Origin: UBA1388 sp964555515
GTDB taxonomy: Bacteria; Patescibacteriota; Microgenomatia; UBA1400; PJMF01
Direction of reading: 5' to 3'
Length of the DNA stretch: 64,000 bases
NCBI GenBank assembly: GCA_964555515.1
Contig: CAZKSJ010000001.1
Coordinates: 1-64,000 of the forward strand
Part shown: piece by piece, positions 17,843 to 26,455 of the stretch
How the letters are laid out: the number at the start of each line of letters is the position of its first letter
Position numbering within the stretch: position 1 is the stretch's first letter
Notes under the pieces: model-generated
What the model saw: the letters and a program-made list of their open reading frames with translations, nothing else
What the model was told of the DNA's origin: nothing
The model's database searches: none
Made by a program: the position numbers and the translations under genes

Positions 17843-18250
17843 TTAAACAATGATTTGCTTAGCTAAACTTTTTTCATCAAGCCAATTTTGCAAAATTTCT
17901 GCTGCTGCTAGGTGATCGATTGGTTCATGGCTTTTTTTACCCGCTTGCTTCAATTTTTTGCGCACTGTGTGACTACTTAAAGTTTCATCAAATAACTCAA
18001 CCGGAATCTTGAGTAATTTGCCAAGCTGCAGCACAAACAGCTTGGTTTTGTCTGCCATGGTATTTTCAGATAAACCAACCACTACCCGCTTGATTGCCTG
18101 TTGATTTACTACCTGCGCGATGTACTGGATAGCATTTTCGTCATTGGGAATGATAGTCAGCGGATCGGCAATACTGGCAAATGAGACCGCTAAACCAATG
18201 CGCACGGTGCCGTAATCAATAGCCAAGACTTTTTGATGTGGTTCTTTCAT
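17843..18250 (-). CDS. ruvX: RuvX/YqgF family Holliday-junction resolvase-like nuclease
   Basis: A protein of 135 residues with an RNase H-like fold. VLAIDYGTVRIGLAVS holds the first catalytic aspartate, VVVGLSEN and LFDETLSS the second acidic region, and DHLAAAEILQNWL the last. YqgF is known to act in 16S rRNA 5' end maturation and is also annotated as a resolvase; both roles are family knowledge. It follows the sortase gene by 9 nt and is convergent with the capA-like gene. Confidence 0.93.
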   Translation of the reverse strand: MKEPHQKVLAIDYGTVRIGLAVSFASIADPLTIIPNDENAIQYIAQVVNQQAIKRVVVGLSENTMADKTKLFVLQLGKLLKIPVELFDETLSSHTVRKKLKQAGKKSHEPIDHLAAAEILQNWLDEKSLAKQIIV

Positions 18251-18259
18251 ATTTGTTCT

Positions 18260-19219
18260 TTATTCCGATTTAACTAATTGAGCCGTGACGATACCACGAC
18301 GTAGGTACGTTCCCTCTGGAGTACAAGTGACTAACTTTAATCTTCTGGCGTCATAATGTTGCGCCAATATTGAAACTTCCTCTGGCTTGACTTCTGTGAG
18401 TTCCTGAACTACGTAGGTATACTTAACACCATCATAGGTCACATAGATTTCATCACCTCTATCTAAAGTCATGATGGTGCTGAAAATTGAGTTGTAGCGT
18501 CGAGGATTCTTCTCACTAGGGTTATAGAACTGCCTCAAAACAGAGTGACCAAAAATAACAGGGGCACCAAACTCTCCTGGATGAGCTGTACCAGGATAAG
18601 CAATCAAGCTTTTGTTCAAATCAGTACCTCCCAAGGCTACCTCTGCATTAGCAATTTCCAGCTTAGGGATATCAATGGTGTACGTGGCGGGAGCAGCGCT
18701 ATTAGTTTCAGTAAATTTGAGATTGCTCAGTGTGGCAGGATCAAACCAGTTTGTTAGATTCGTGTAATCCAAACTCTCATCAATGATCTTGGGATTTTGG
18801 GCTAATAAACTACTGCTCGTTGATGATTCTGCGTGCACCTGAGAAATGACCAGCGGCGTACCATCGATAATTTGATCCTGAGGCACGGGCGCGATCAATT
18901 GACCAGCCCGTAAATCAGCTAAATCATTCAAGTAATAACCAGCGATCGGTAAAGCCGCAGAACTAACTAGGTATAAGCCAAATCCGATCAGTAGCAGCGG
19001 CATTGCCAACGCAAACCAACGCACCATACCTGGATATTGATTCTGCGCGTCTTGTACTGACTCCTCTGCCTGCCGACCCTCATAGTCTTGCGCCGTGATT
19101 AATCGGCCGAGATGTCGCTGCACCTCGCGCTCGACCTTGTCAAAAGGAACGCCATTCATTAAAGCCTTGCGGTAAAGAGCAATTATCTCTGGCCGTGAAA
19201 GTTCTCGACTCGCTCTCAT
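18260..19219 (-). CDS. Sortase family transpeptidase with a cytoplasmic N-terminal segment
   Basis: A protein of 319 residues. Residues 1-65 are charged and cytoplasmic and include a helical segment with RELSRPEIIALYRKAL. A membrane segment lies at about 68-88. The C-terminal half is a sortase beta barrel with the triad His225 (FGHS), Cys299 (LVTCTP) and Arg307 or Arg308. Sortases cut a surface protein at a short motif and attach it to another protein or the wall. It starts within the last 4 nt of the baseplate-J-like gene, so the two are translationally coupled. No LPXTG-like tail was recognised on any protein of this window. Confidence 0.9.
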   Translation of the reverse strand: MRASRELSRPEIIALYRKALMNGVPFDKVEREVQRHLGRLITAQDYEGRQAEESVQDAQNQYPGMVRWFALAMPLLLIGFGLYLVSSAALPIAGYYLNDLADLRAGQLIAPVPQDQIIDGTPLVISQVHAESSTSSSLLAQNPKIIDESLDYTNLTNWFDPATLSNLKFTETNSAAPATYTIDIPKLEIANAEVALGGTDLNKSLIAYPGTAHPGEFGAPVIFGHSVLRQFYNPSEKNPRRYNSIFSTIMTLDRGDEIYVTYDGVKYTYVVQELTEVKPEEVSILAQHYDARRLKLVTCTPEGTYLRRGIVTAQLVKSE

Positions 19220-21507
19220 GACTCCTCTACCTTCTGAATGGTGATGCGGCTGGTATCTCCTGGAATTTTACCCAATAATTGACCTGACCAGGTGGGATAA
19301 AACACAAACGACACCTGAGTAATATAGCTTCTGCCCTGCAAAATAGATTGTGCCTCTTTGACTGGCTTACCAACGATATCCTCTTTGAGCTGTTGTTCAT
19401 CAATCTTAGGTTTTGCCTTGGTCGTAACATTAGCAGTTAACGAAATCGGCTTATCGTCGCTGCTTTCTTCATTAGGACTGGAGAGAATTTGTGGCTCCTC
19501 ACTGCCAATTTCGTAACCCTCTGGCACTTCTGAGGTCAATAGGGCAATAGCAATTGGCTGCAAATCAACGCTTTGATAAGACAAAGCGGTTACTGTCGCT
19601 CCCACGGTGGTGGTCAAGGTATCAGCTTCAATTTCTAACTCAGCCGAATGGCTAACTTCTTCAACGCTGATTTGATCGGTGGAAAGAATATAAGTACCTT
19701 GACCAGATTCTTTGGCAAATAAGGCATTTGCTTGTTCAAGAATTTCCTCTTTAGCCTTCTTGACTGCTGCAGTCACGTCTTCCTCTGCCACAACTCTGAC
19801 TTCTCGGCTGGAGCCACCTGTAAAAGTTTCTTCAGACAATGCTGAATAGGTATTTCGATCAAAATCACCGACATTTAATTCCTTATCCTTCTCAATGTTG
19901 CCTTCTACTCCAATCACGTAAGCGGTCACATTGACACTTTGTTCTCCGTACTCAGTTTTTTTGCTGCTGGAGCTCTCCTCTACTGTTGCCGCTGGTACAG
20001 TCACCTCATCGTTAGTAGTAAATTGAATTTCTCCTAAACTCACGACTGTTTCTTTGGGAAAAGTTTTTTCGGCTTCCGTTTTATTAAATATCTTGACCTT
20101 GCCAACAGCTTTGTCGCCCACAATTTTAATGCCGGTCGTGTCAATCGTCACATCTTTAGAAATTGATTTCGTGACTTGACTGGCTGGAATCACTTTATTC
20201 TCTGGATCACTCTCGGATGCGTTGGGGTCTAGAGTCAACTCAACCTCTTTGGAAACAGTTAAATTTTTGGGGACAATCACCGCGGTGACTTGGGATAAAT
20301 AAACTGTGTAAAATATGCCCAACACCAAGACCGCAATCAAGCCGGCAATCACACCACCAATCATGAATATTTTTGGATTGTATTTTCGTTTTTTTAATCG
20401 CCCGTGCCCAACCACACCATCCCTCAACACTCTTCCGGTTTTGACATGCCTGGGTGAATCTAAATCATCATCCTCTTCTGTTTCAAATAAATTGGACTTT
20501 ATCGGAACTCCAAACGAACTTACCTGGGTAAGATTAGAATCTGATAGTTCACTGGACTTGGTCATGACAGCTCTTTCTTTCAAATCTGAATCATCTTGAG
20601 CAAACTCTTTGGCTAATTCTGGATTATTTTTACTATCCGTTTCACCATCCACCACTTGCCCCTTTACCTCAGAGCTTAACTCTTGCTCTGTCTGATCGGC
20701 GACTAGTGCGGCTGCCGCTACTGAATCTTTTGGCGACCGCTGGCCTGCATTTGTCCCAAACTGAACTGCTAATGCTAAGCCTGCTTGTTGAGCAATCAAA
20801 GAAATTGCCAACTCAGGCCTCATCACATCAACAGTTGGTGTCTGCACAAAAGGAATTGTGTCTGGCCACTCTGCTCCCAAGAGTTGCTGTTGATATTCAC
20901 TTAATTCGCCCTCAGCGTGCACAAAAGAAGCACAGACAATTCTGGCGGGTAGATAAGTGCCCTGATGATGGCTGATATATCTTGACAAGGCTTCGGTGAC
21001 GTCCGCGGTAACATCATCAGATCTGCCTACGGTTTCTGTAAATACCACCTTACCTTGGATAATCACTAAAACCGTCATGTTTTTGTTAGCAAAACTCAAA
21101 AGAATGGCAGAAAAGTGGGTGTGTTGGCTAATATAATGTTGATATAACGCCTCTGTTTGCAGCACAAAGCCCATCGGCTGAAGTGATAGGTCTGTCGTAA
21201 TTTGCTGCAGCAATTCCTTTTTGTCTTCTGATATTTGTTCACCCACCACCCAGTTGTCTTGCAATCCAAACAAGACTTCACTCACGTTTTCCGATCCTTT
21301 TCCCAAATCCTGTAAAGTTTCGTCTGTCCGCAAGATTGCATCTGCAGCAGTCGTATAGCTTTTAATAACCGAGCGCTTCATGATTCTGGTGGAATGCATC
21401 GAAACACTCAGTAATAATGACTGAACTGTGGCATCAGTCAGGAGTACGCAAATCACCAGCTTCTTTTCAACTTCAGTTTGAGTGGTAAAGAGATTGGGCA
21501 AGTCCAT
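19216..21507 (-). CDS. Membrane protein with a baseplate-J-like extracellular domain and a PilM-like cytoplasmic part
   Basis: A protein of 763 residues. Residues 1-270 look like a cytoplasmic actin-fold (PilM-like) domain without clear nucleotide motifs, which is a fold guess. Residues 275-375 are acidic and low-complexity. A membrane segment (FMIGGVIAGLIAVLVLGIF) lies near 385. The rest is extracellular, with repeated beta segments (VGKVKIFNKT, ADTLTTTVGATVTAL) typical of the baseplate J/gp47-like proteins widespread in Patescibacteria. Its function is unknown. Coupling to a sortase suggests surface display or modification. Confidence 0.7.
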   Translation of the reverse strand: MDLPNLFTTQTEVEKKLVICVLLTDATVQSLLLSVSMHSTRIMKRSVIKSYTTAADAILRTDETLQDLGKGSENVSEVLFGLQDNWVVGEQISEDKKELLQQITTDLSLQPMGFVLQTEALYQHYISQHTHFSAILLSFANKNMTVLVIIQGKVVFTETVGRSDDVTADVTEALSRYISHHQGTYLPARIVCASFVHAEGELSEYQQQLLGAEWPDTIPFVQTPTVDVMRPELAISLIAQQAGLALAVQFGTNAGQRSPKDSVAAAALVADQTEQELSSEVKGQVVDGETDSKNNPELAKEFAQDDSDLKERAVMTKSSELSDSNLTQVSSFGVPIKSNLFETEEDDDLDSPRHVKTGRVLRDGVVGHGRLKKRKYNPKIFMIGGVIAGLIAVLVLGIFYTVYLSQVTAVIVPKNLTVSKEVELTLDPNASESDPENKVIPASQVTKSISKDVTIDTTGIKIVGDKAVGKVKIFNKTEAEKTFPKETVVSLGEIQFTTNDEVTVPAATVEESSSSKKTEYGEQSVNVTAYVIGVEGNIEKDKELNVGDFDRNTYSALSEETFTGGSSREVRVVAEEDVTAAVKKAKEEILEQANALFAKESGQGTYILSTDQISVEEVSHSAELEIEADTLTTTVGATVTALSYQSVDLQPIAIALLTSEVPEGYEIGSEEPQILSSPNEESSDDKPISLTANVTTKAKPKIDEQQLKEDIVGKPVKEAQSILQGRSYITQVSFVFYPTWSGQLLGKIPGDTSRITIQKVEES

Positions 21508-21663
21508 AATAATATCGGCGATAGTTTACACACCGCTCACCCTCCATTAAAGCAAATTTTTGTCAAGAAGACTAGGGGTTGAATTTTTGATAAATCTTGA
21601 GGGAATATCAAAAAGAGCTTGCATGGACGAGTTTTAGATGATGAATTGAGAAGCTGTGATCTG

Positions 21664-23559
21664 TTACTGCAGATAAATGCGGCGGGTGCCGGCGGCCACC
21701 GCTTGTTCTTTTTGCAAAGTTAGTGAACCAATCTCGCCAGTCCGCGTCACATGCGGCCCACCGCAGACCTCTTTTGAAATCCAGCCTTGATCAGGATCTT
21801 CACCAATCGTGTAGACCGTCACTTGTTCAGGATATCTCTCCACAAAAAACGCCACCGCACCCGATTTGAGAGCTTGTTCCTTACTCATTTCTTGACGATG
21901 AACAGGCAAATCAGCTTTAATCCAAGCATTCACCAGCTCGATCACGGTTTGTTTTTCACTTTCAGTCAACGCCCGGTCACAAGAAAAATCAAATCTCAAT
22001 CGGTCGTGAGTAATATTTGAGCCTTTTTGTTGCACCCCAGATCCCAGAGTTTTTCGCAGGGCAGCATGCAACAGGTGAGTGGCAGTGTGATACTTGACAC
22101 TCTGTTGCTCTGCATCCTGTAAACCACCTTTAAATTTTTTGACTGACCCCTGCCTGGATTGTTCAGCATGCTTGGCTTTTAAGCGATCAAACTCGACCAT
22201 AAATCTGGCTTCTTCATACTCCAAAGGAAGCTGGTGTTCGTCAGCAACAGCAATGCTCGTTTCAACAGCTGTGCCATATGTCTGATACATGTCAAAGGCA
22301 TCTACTGCAAGCAGAGTTTGTGAGCTGGCAGCCGCCAGTCTTTTCACCCACTCTTTTCTTCCCCTCTCAAGTGTTTGCTCAAACTTAGCTTTTTCCTCAG
22401 CAATTAGATCTCTGATAATTGTTGCTTGATGAGTAACTTCTGGATAGGCATCGGCATAAATGTCCGCTACCTTGTCAACCAAGTTAGTCAAAAATGGCGT
22501 TTTGATTCCCAGCATCTTGCCGTGTCTAATCGCTCGCCGCAGCAGCCGGCGCACAAAATAACCCTGTTCTTTATTGGCAGGGATAACTCCATCTGCCATG
22601 AGCATGATGGCGGCACGGGCATGATCAGCGATAATTCGAAATGATTTGGTGTCATCCTGCTCGGTTGAATATGATTTGCCAGAGACTTTAACAAGCTCTT
22701 CTATCAACGGCCAAAATAGATCACTTTGAAATACATCTGGATTATTATTTTTTGCAACCAATATTCTCTCTAGACCACCGCCAAAATCGACATTTTTTTG
22801 AGGCAGTTCCACAAATTTGCCATCTGCGGTTTTCAAGTACTGCATAAATACCGAGTTCGCAATCTCTAAAAACCGACCACAATCGCAATTAACGTGGCAA
22901 GGTTGATCAGCAAATAGGGACTGGTCGTGTAACTTCAAATCTGCACCAAAATCATAAAAGACTTCGCTGTCTGGGCCGCCCGGCTCGCCGGGCGGCATTT
23001 GATCTGGATCGCCGGCTCGAGACCACCAATTTTTTGATTGGCCGTAGTAGAAAATTCGGCCACCTTGTAAACCCTGCTGCTCGGGATTGGTGATAACTGG
23101 AGCAGTAATACCCCTTGCCGCAAACAGCTCTTGCCAAATCTGCACAGACTCAACATCCCCAGCAATCTCAAACTTTTCTGCACCGTTAAAAACTGTCACG
23201 AACAGCCTTTTTGGATCAAGGCCAACTTCATCAACCAAAAATTCAAACAGCCATTTCAGCTGGGCCTCTTTAAAGTAATCTCCCAAAGACCAATTGCCCA
23301 ACATTTCAAAAAAAGTAGTGTGGCGATTATCACCAACTTCTTCAATATCCTGTGATCGGAAACATTTCTGGCTATCAGCAATTCTTTTTCCCTCTGGGTG
23401 ATTTTCCCCCAGTAAATAGGGTAACATCGGTTGCATCCCAGACCCAGTAAATAAAGTGGTGGGATCATTTTCTGGCACCAAACTCGCCGAAGGCACGATG
23501 GTATGTCCGTTTTTATGGAAAAATTTTAAATATTTTGAGCGAAGTTGATATCCTGTCAT
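21664..23559 (-). CDS. alaS: Alanyl-tRNA synthetase lacking the C-Ala domain
   Basis: About 631 residues from the ATG at 23559 (MTGYQLRSKYLKFF); an in-frame start 60 nt earlier adds a non-homologous lead. The class II catalytic core has the expected early segments (FTGSGMQPMLPYLLG, RHTTFFEMLGNWSLGDYF). The editing domain keeps its zinc motif (HTATH and CGGPH). The protein stops right after the editing domain at GTRRIYL, so the oligomerising C-Ala domain of the usual 870-residue enzyme is absent. It charges tRNA-Ala and clears Ser/Gly mischarging. It is followed by small membrane proteins upstream on the same strand. Confidence 0.95.
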   Translation of the reverse strand: MTGYQLRSKYLKFFHKNGHTIVPSASLVPENDPTTLFTGSGMQPMLPYLLGENHPEGKRIADSQKCFRSQDIEEVGDNRHTTFFEMLGNWSLGDYFKEAQLKWLFEFLVDEVGLDPKRLFVTVFNGAEKFEIAGDVESVQIWQELFAARGITAPVITNPEQQGLQGGRIFYYGQSKNWWSRAGDPDQMPPGEPGGPDSEVFYDFGADLKLHDQSLFADQPCHVNCDCGRFLEIANSVFMQYLKTADGKFVELPQKNVDFGGGLERILVAKNNNPDVFQSDLFWPLIEELVKVSGKSYSTEQDDTKSFRIIADHARAAIMLMADGVIPANKEQGYFVRRLLRRAIRHGKMLGIKTPFLTNLVDKVADIYADAYPEVTHQATIIRDLIAEEKAKFEQTLERGRKEWVKRLAAASSQTLLAVDAFDMYQTYGTAVETSIAVADEHQLPLEYEEARFMVEFDRLKAKHAEQSRQGSVKKFKGGLQDAEQQSVKYHTATHLLHAALRKTLGSGVQQKGSNITHDRLRFDFSCDRALTESEKQTVIELVNAWIKADLPVHRQEMSKEQALKSGAVAFFVERYPEQVTVYTIGEDPDQGWISKEVCGGPHVTRTGEIGSLTLQKEQAVAAGTRRIYLQ

Positions 23560-23621
23560 CTTGGCTGCAATTGTACCAGCAACCCGCCAAGATTTGCAGT
23601 GGCCAGCAGAGAGGAACAATT

Positions 23622-23960
23622 TTACTTGGTATTTTTAAACTTGGGAGACTTGGTGGCTGTTTTTGCTGAGGTATTCTGCTTGGGTCTGTTTGCTACTCTT
23701 GGTTTAGAGGAACTGTCCTGTTGGTTTAAATCTGAATCAACCCAGATTGATTCAAAGAAGTGCTTAATCGCGCCCCGAAGTGTGTCAGGATAAGCCTGTT
23801 TTTCTGATTCAGGAATAGTCGCATATGCCTGTTCGAACTCCTCTCGAATTTGACGACGAACCTTAGCACCATCCTTGGTAGCGTACAAATAAAATCCGCA
23901 AGCACCAGCAACCATACCGAGCGTAAAACCAGTGATAAATCCATTCGAGTTATTAGGCAT
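23622..23960 (-). CDS. YtxH-like small membrane protein
   Basis: A protein of 112 residues. One glycine-rich membrane segment (FITGFTLGMVAGACGFYLYA) is followed directly by TKDGAKVRRQIREEFE, the layout of YtxH-type stress-associated proteins. The C terminus is a basic, disordered Ser/Lys/Thr tail. Its start overlaps the stop of the next upstream gene by 8 nt, so the two are probably co-translated. The function is unknown. Confidence 0.7.
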   Translation of the reverse strand: MPNNSNGFITGFTLGMVAGACGFYLYATKDGAKVRRQIREEFEQAYATIPESEKQAYPDTLRGAIKHFFESIWVDSDLNQQDSSSKPRVANRPKQNTSAKTATKSPKFKNTK

Positions 23961-24222
23961 TGCTTTTTCGATTCAAAAATCCCAAAAATGACTCAAAAAC
24001 CCGATAACCAGCTTTCAAACCAGAAAAGGTATTAGAAATGTTGCTGATTGGTACCTGCAGCGCCCTCAACTGAGTTTCGGCTACATCAATTGTGGAGTTG
24101 ATTCTACTTAAAGTTTTTCTGACCTCAATTAAAACCAATAACAACTGAATGCCAACCACTCCCACGATAATCGCGAGTAAAACTAAGACTATGGCAAATA
24201 TTATTGGTAAAGCAGCCTCCAT
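23953..24222 (-). CDS. DUF948-like small membrane protein
   Basis: A protein of 89 residues with one long N-terminal hydrophobic helix (about 5-32) followed by an amphipathic helix with VRKTLSRINSTIDVAE, resembling the YtxG/DUF948 family that often accompanies YtxH. Recognition is by pattern only. It overlaps the YtxH-like gene by 8 nt. Confidence 0.65.
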   Translation of the reverse strand: MEAALPIIFAIVLVLLAIIVGVVGIQLLLVLIEVRKTLSRINSTIDVAETQLRALQVPISNISNTFSGLKAGYRVFESFLGFLNRKSNA

Positions 24223-24288
24223 ACTTCCTTTCTTTCACGTCCTCTAACATCCTATACCCATGAGTAACTAAATGTAAACCATAAATCA

Positions 24289-24933
24289 TTAAAAAGAAAC
24301 CTGCACTTGCCTGACTACTGTCGTGGTACGTTCTTTATCGTCAACAGCTTGAATTTCCAAACTTTTTAAGCCTTCTGATTGAAAAATTAATTCATACTCA
24401 AAACCACCATCGGGTTGGATGGCCACAGGCTGTCCATTGACTAACAACCGCACATCCAGCTCGGTCTCACCAGTGACAATCATTGCTGGACCAACCGCCT
24501 CCAGTTGTTGCGGAGCGGTCACTATTAATTCTGGCGGTTGTTGTGATTGCCACCACTGCACAAATATATAGAGTAAAACGGTGCAAAATATTAAGCCAAT
24601 TGTTAACACGGCTAGCCTCAAAGGTCTGTTGCGGCGCCTTTTTTTTAATATTGGTGACAAGAATTCTCTCGGTACTAGTTTGCCTTTTGAACTTTCCTTG
24701 TAATCTCTCCTTAGGATGGCCAGTACTGGTTGGGGATCAAAATCAAACAACTGGGCATAATTCCTAATATATCCTTTAACAAAAGTAGTTGCAGGTAATT
24801 TCTCAAACAGATTTGATTCCAGAGCCTCAAGGTATTCCTGGCGAATTCTGGTACGTTTAGCCAACTCCAATAATGAAAACCGATGAGCTAGCCGCTCATC
24901 TTTCAAAATGTCACCAACTGTGCGTTGCTTCAT
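24289..24933 (-). CDS. RodZ-like protein: HTH domain, membrane segment and extracellular domain
   Basis: A protein of 214 residues. Residues 1-70 form a Cro/CI-type helix-turn-helix of the RodZ kind (TVGDILKDERLAHRFSLLEL, then TRIRQEYLEALE and FVKGYIRNYAQ). After a basic stretch (KKRRRNRPLRL) a membrane segment spans about 107-128. The outside domain is a beta sandwich (TGETELDVRLLVNGQ) like those found in RodZ proteins. RodZ links MreB to cell-wall synthesis in rods; no mreB is visible here. Confidence 0.85.
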   Translation of the reverse strand: MKQRTVGDILKDERLAHRFSLLELAKRTRIRQEYLEALESNLFEKLPATTFVKGYIRNYAQLFDFDPQPVLAILRRDYKESSKGKLVPREFLSPILKKRRRNRPLRLAVLTIGLIFCTVLLYIFVQWWQSQQPPELIVTAPQQLEAVGPAMIVTGETELDVRLLVNGQPVAIQPDGGFEYELIFQSEGLKSLEIQAVDDKERTTTVVRQVQVSF

Positions 24934-24964
24934 AACAGGTTGTCAAACAAGTTTTTTGCAGTGG

Positions 24965-25402
24965 TTATTGACTGAGTTGGCGTTTTACCTCCGCTGCAAT
25001 CCTGGCGCCATCAGCTTGACCTGCAGTGAGTTTATTGACTGCCCCAATTACTTGGCCTAATCCAGCATTAGGCATCTCTTCAATCGTCTTTGCAACCATT
25101 GCCTGCAGTTCTTCATCAGAGATTTGTTTTGGCAAGTATGTCTCTAGAACTTTGACTTGAGCAGTTTCCTCATCGACAAGATCTTGTCTTCCCGCTTGCC
25201 GATATTGAGCAATCACTTCATTCTGTTGTTTGACCTGTTTAGCGATGGCTTTCTGAGCCTCATCGTCAGTCAACGGCTCACCTTTATCAATCGCCAAATT
25301 CTTGAGTTGAGACAACATGAATCGAATCGTGTCTAATCTAACTTGATCACGACTCTTCATCGCTAATTTCATATCATTGGTTAAATCAGCTTGTAAAGCC
25401 AT
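24965..25402 (-). CDS. yqeY: GatB/YqeY domain protein
   Basis: A protein of 145 residues from the ATG at 25402, which has a GGAGG ribosome binding site 4 nt upstream; a longer frame to 25483 lacks one. It is helical with the YqeY pattern: DMKLAMKSRDQVRLDTIR, then VLETYLPKQISDEEL and a C terminus with AGQADGARIAAEVKRQL. The domain resembles the tRNA-binding tail of GatB; its own role is uncertain (possibly tRNA-dependent amidation). Confidence 0.9.
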   Translation of the reverse strand: MALQADLTNDMKLAMKSRDQVRLDTIRFMLSQLKNLAIDKGEPLTDDEAQKAIAKQVKQQNEVIAQYRQAGRQDLVDEETAQVKVLETYLPKQISDEELQAMVAKTIEEMPNAGLGQVIGAVNKLTAGQADGARIAAEVKRQLSQ

Positions 25403-25575
25403 ATTCCTCCTTTGCTCTGCGTGTATTGTACTAGATGCGACAGGAAAAATGATCCACTGCATAGTTGCTCTGACTTCCAACAATGTGTAAGAACCTAAAC
25501 TTCACAAGACAGGTAGCCTAAACAAGATGTTTCACAGCTCTAGTACAAAAAGTTCTTAAATCCAGTTTAAGATTT

Positions 25576-26367
25576 TTAAACTCCGTAGAGGGCATCTGAG
25601 AATTGCCAGAATGCGTCGTTGCCGCCCAATTTGGCAACACATTCTGAAGCTTCAGCTGCTTTTTGAGCACTAGCATGAAAGCCCAATGGATAGTGGCGGT
25701 AGACCCATGCCACATCTTCACCGTATTCATCAATTACTTGCAACATGGTGGGGTGAAATCTCTGACAAAATGGGCACTCAAAATCTGAGTACTCAACTAA
25801 AATCACTTTGGCATTAACATCCCCCCGGATGTTGTCTTCCGCGGTAACTGGCGCCATACTTGCCAGCAGTTCATCAGCCTCTCCATTCTGACCATCAACT
25901 AAGTATTTATCCAACATGGTCTTCACCTCAGTGAAAGGCAGAGCTCCTGGAATTGTTTCAGTTGGCACGCCATTGACCACAACTACTACCGAAGGTGTGC
26001 CGCTTACCCCAATGGCAGTGCCGTTTTCTAACTGTTCAGTCACTACACTTGTCATTTCGCCTGAGTCAATACACGCCTGCACATCTGCTGCATTCAAACC
26101 AGCTGCCTCGGCGGTGGCCACCAACGTGGGAATGCTTAAATCAATTCCTTCTGCTGCCGTAGGAGCCGCTTCTTGATCTCCGGCGACTGCTCCAGCTTGA
26201 GCAGTGGGCGAAGTTGCACCGCGTTTTAACATGTTGCGTTCTGTCCATACTGACCCAAAAAAGAAGCCGCCTAAAAAGAATAGACCGACGATGACGATTA
26301 GCCCAAAATTATTTTTGAGAAAGCCCGTAGTTGATGCTGCCGAATACGTACTATTTTGTGTAGACAT
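25576..26367 (-). CDS. Membrane-anchored DsbA-like protein with permuted domain order
   Basis: A protein of 263 residues with one membrane segment at 21-41. Residues 77-156 match the C-terminal half of a DsbA-like fold: helix TLVATAEAAGLNAADVQACI, then GVSGTPSV with the cis-proline at 125, then a strand and the final helix. Residues 178-263 match the N-terminal half: strand VILVEYSDF, active site CPFC at 198-201, then RHYPL and the first helices, ending FWQFSDALYGV at the stop. The two halves are complementary and in reversed order. It has a GGGAG ribosome binding site. It probably forms or reshuffles disulfides outside the membrane, possibly with CcdA (46792). Confidence 0.85.
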   Translation of the reverse strand: MSTQNSTYSAASTTGFLKNNFGLIVIVGLFFLGGFFFGSVWTERNMLKRGATSPTAQAGAVAGDQEAAPTAAEGIDLSIPTLVATAEAAGLNAADVQACIDSGEMTSVVTEQLENGTAIGVSGTPSVVVVVNGVPTETIPGALPFTEVKTMLDKYLVDGQNGEADELLASMAPVTAEDNIRGDVNAKVILVEYSDFECPFCQRFHPTMLQVIDEYGEDVAWVYRHYPLGFHASAQKAAEASECVAKLGGNDAFWQFSDALYGV

Positions 26368-26443
26368 ATAATTTACTCCCTTTTTTACGTCGTTATGTTA
26401 TACAAGCAGACCCACTGAAAAACAAGCCGCAACGCGGGCAGGA

Positions 26444-26449
26444 TATAAT
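26444..26449 (+). promoter_or_regulatory. -10 box of prmC
   Basis: A perfect TATAAT whose first base is 12 nt before the prmC ATG, so transcription would start at or next to the start codon. The -35 region is poor. Confidence 0.55.
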
Positions 26450-26455
26450 CATTGG

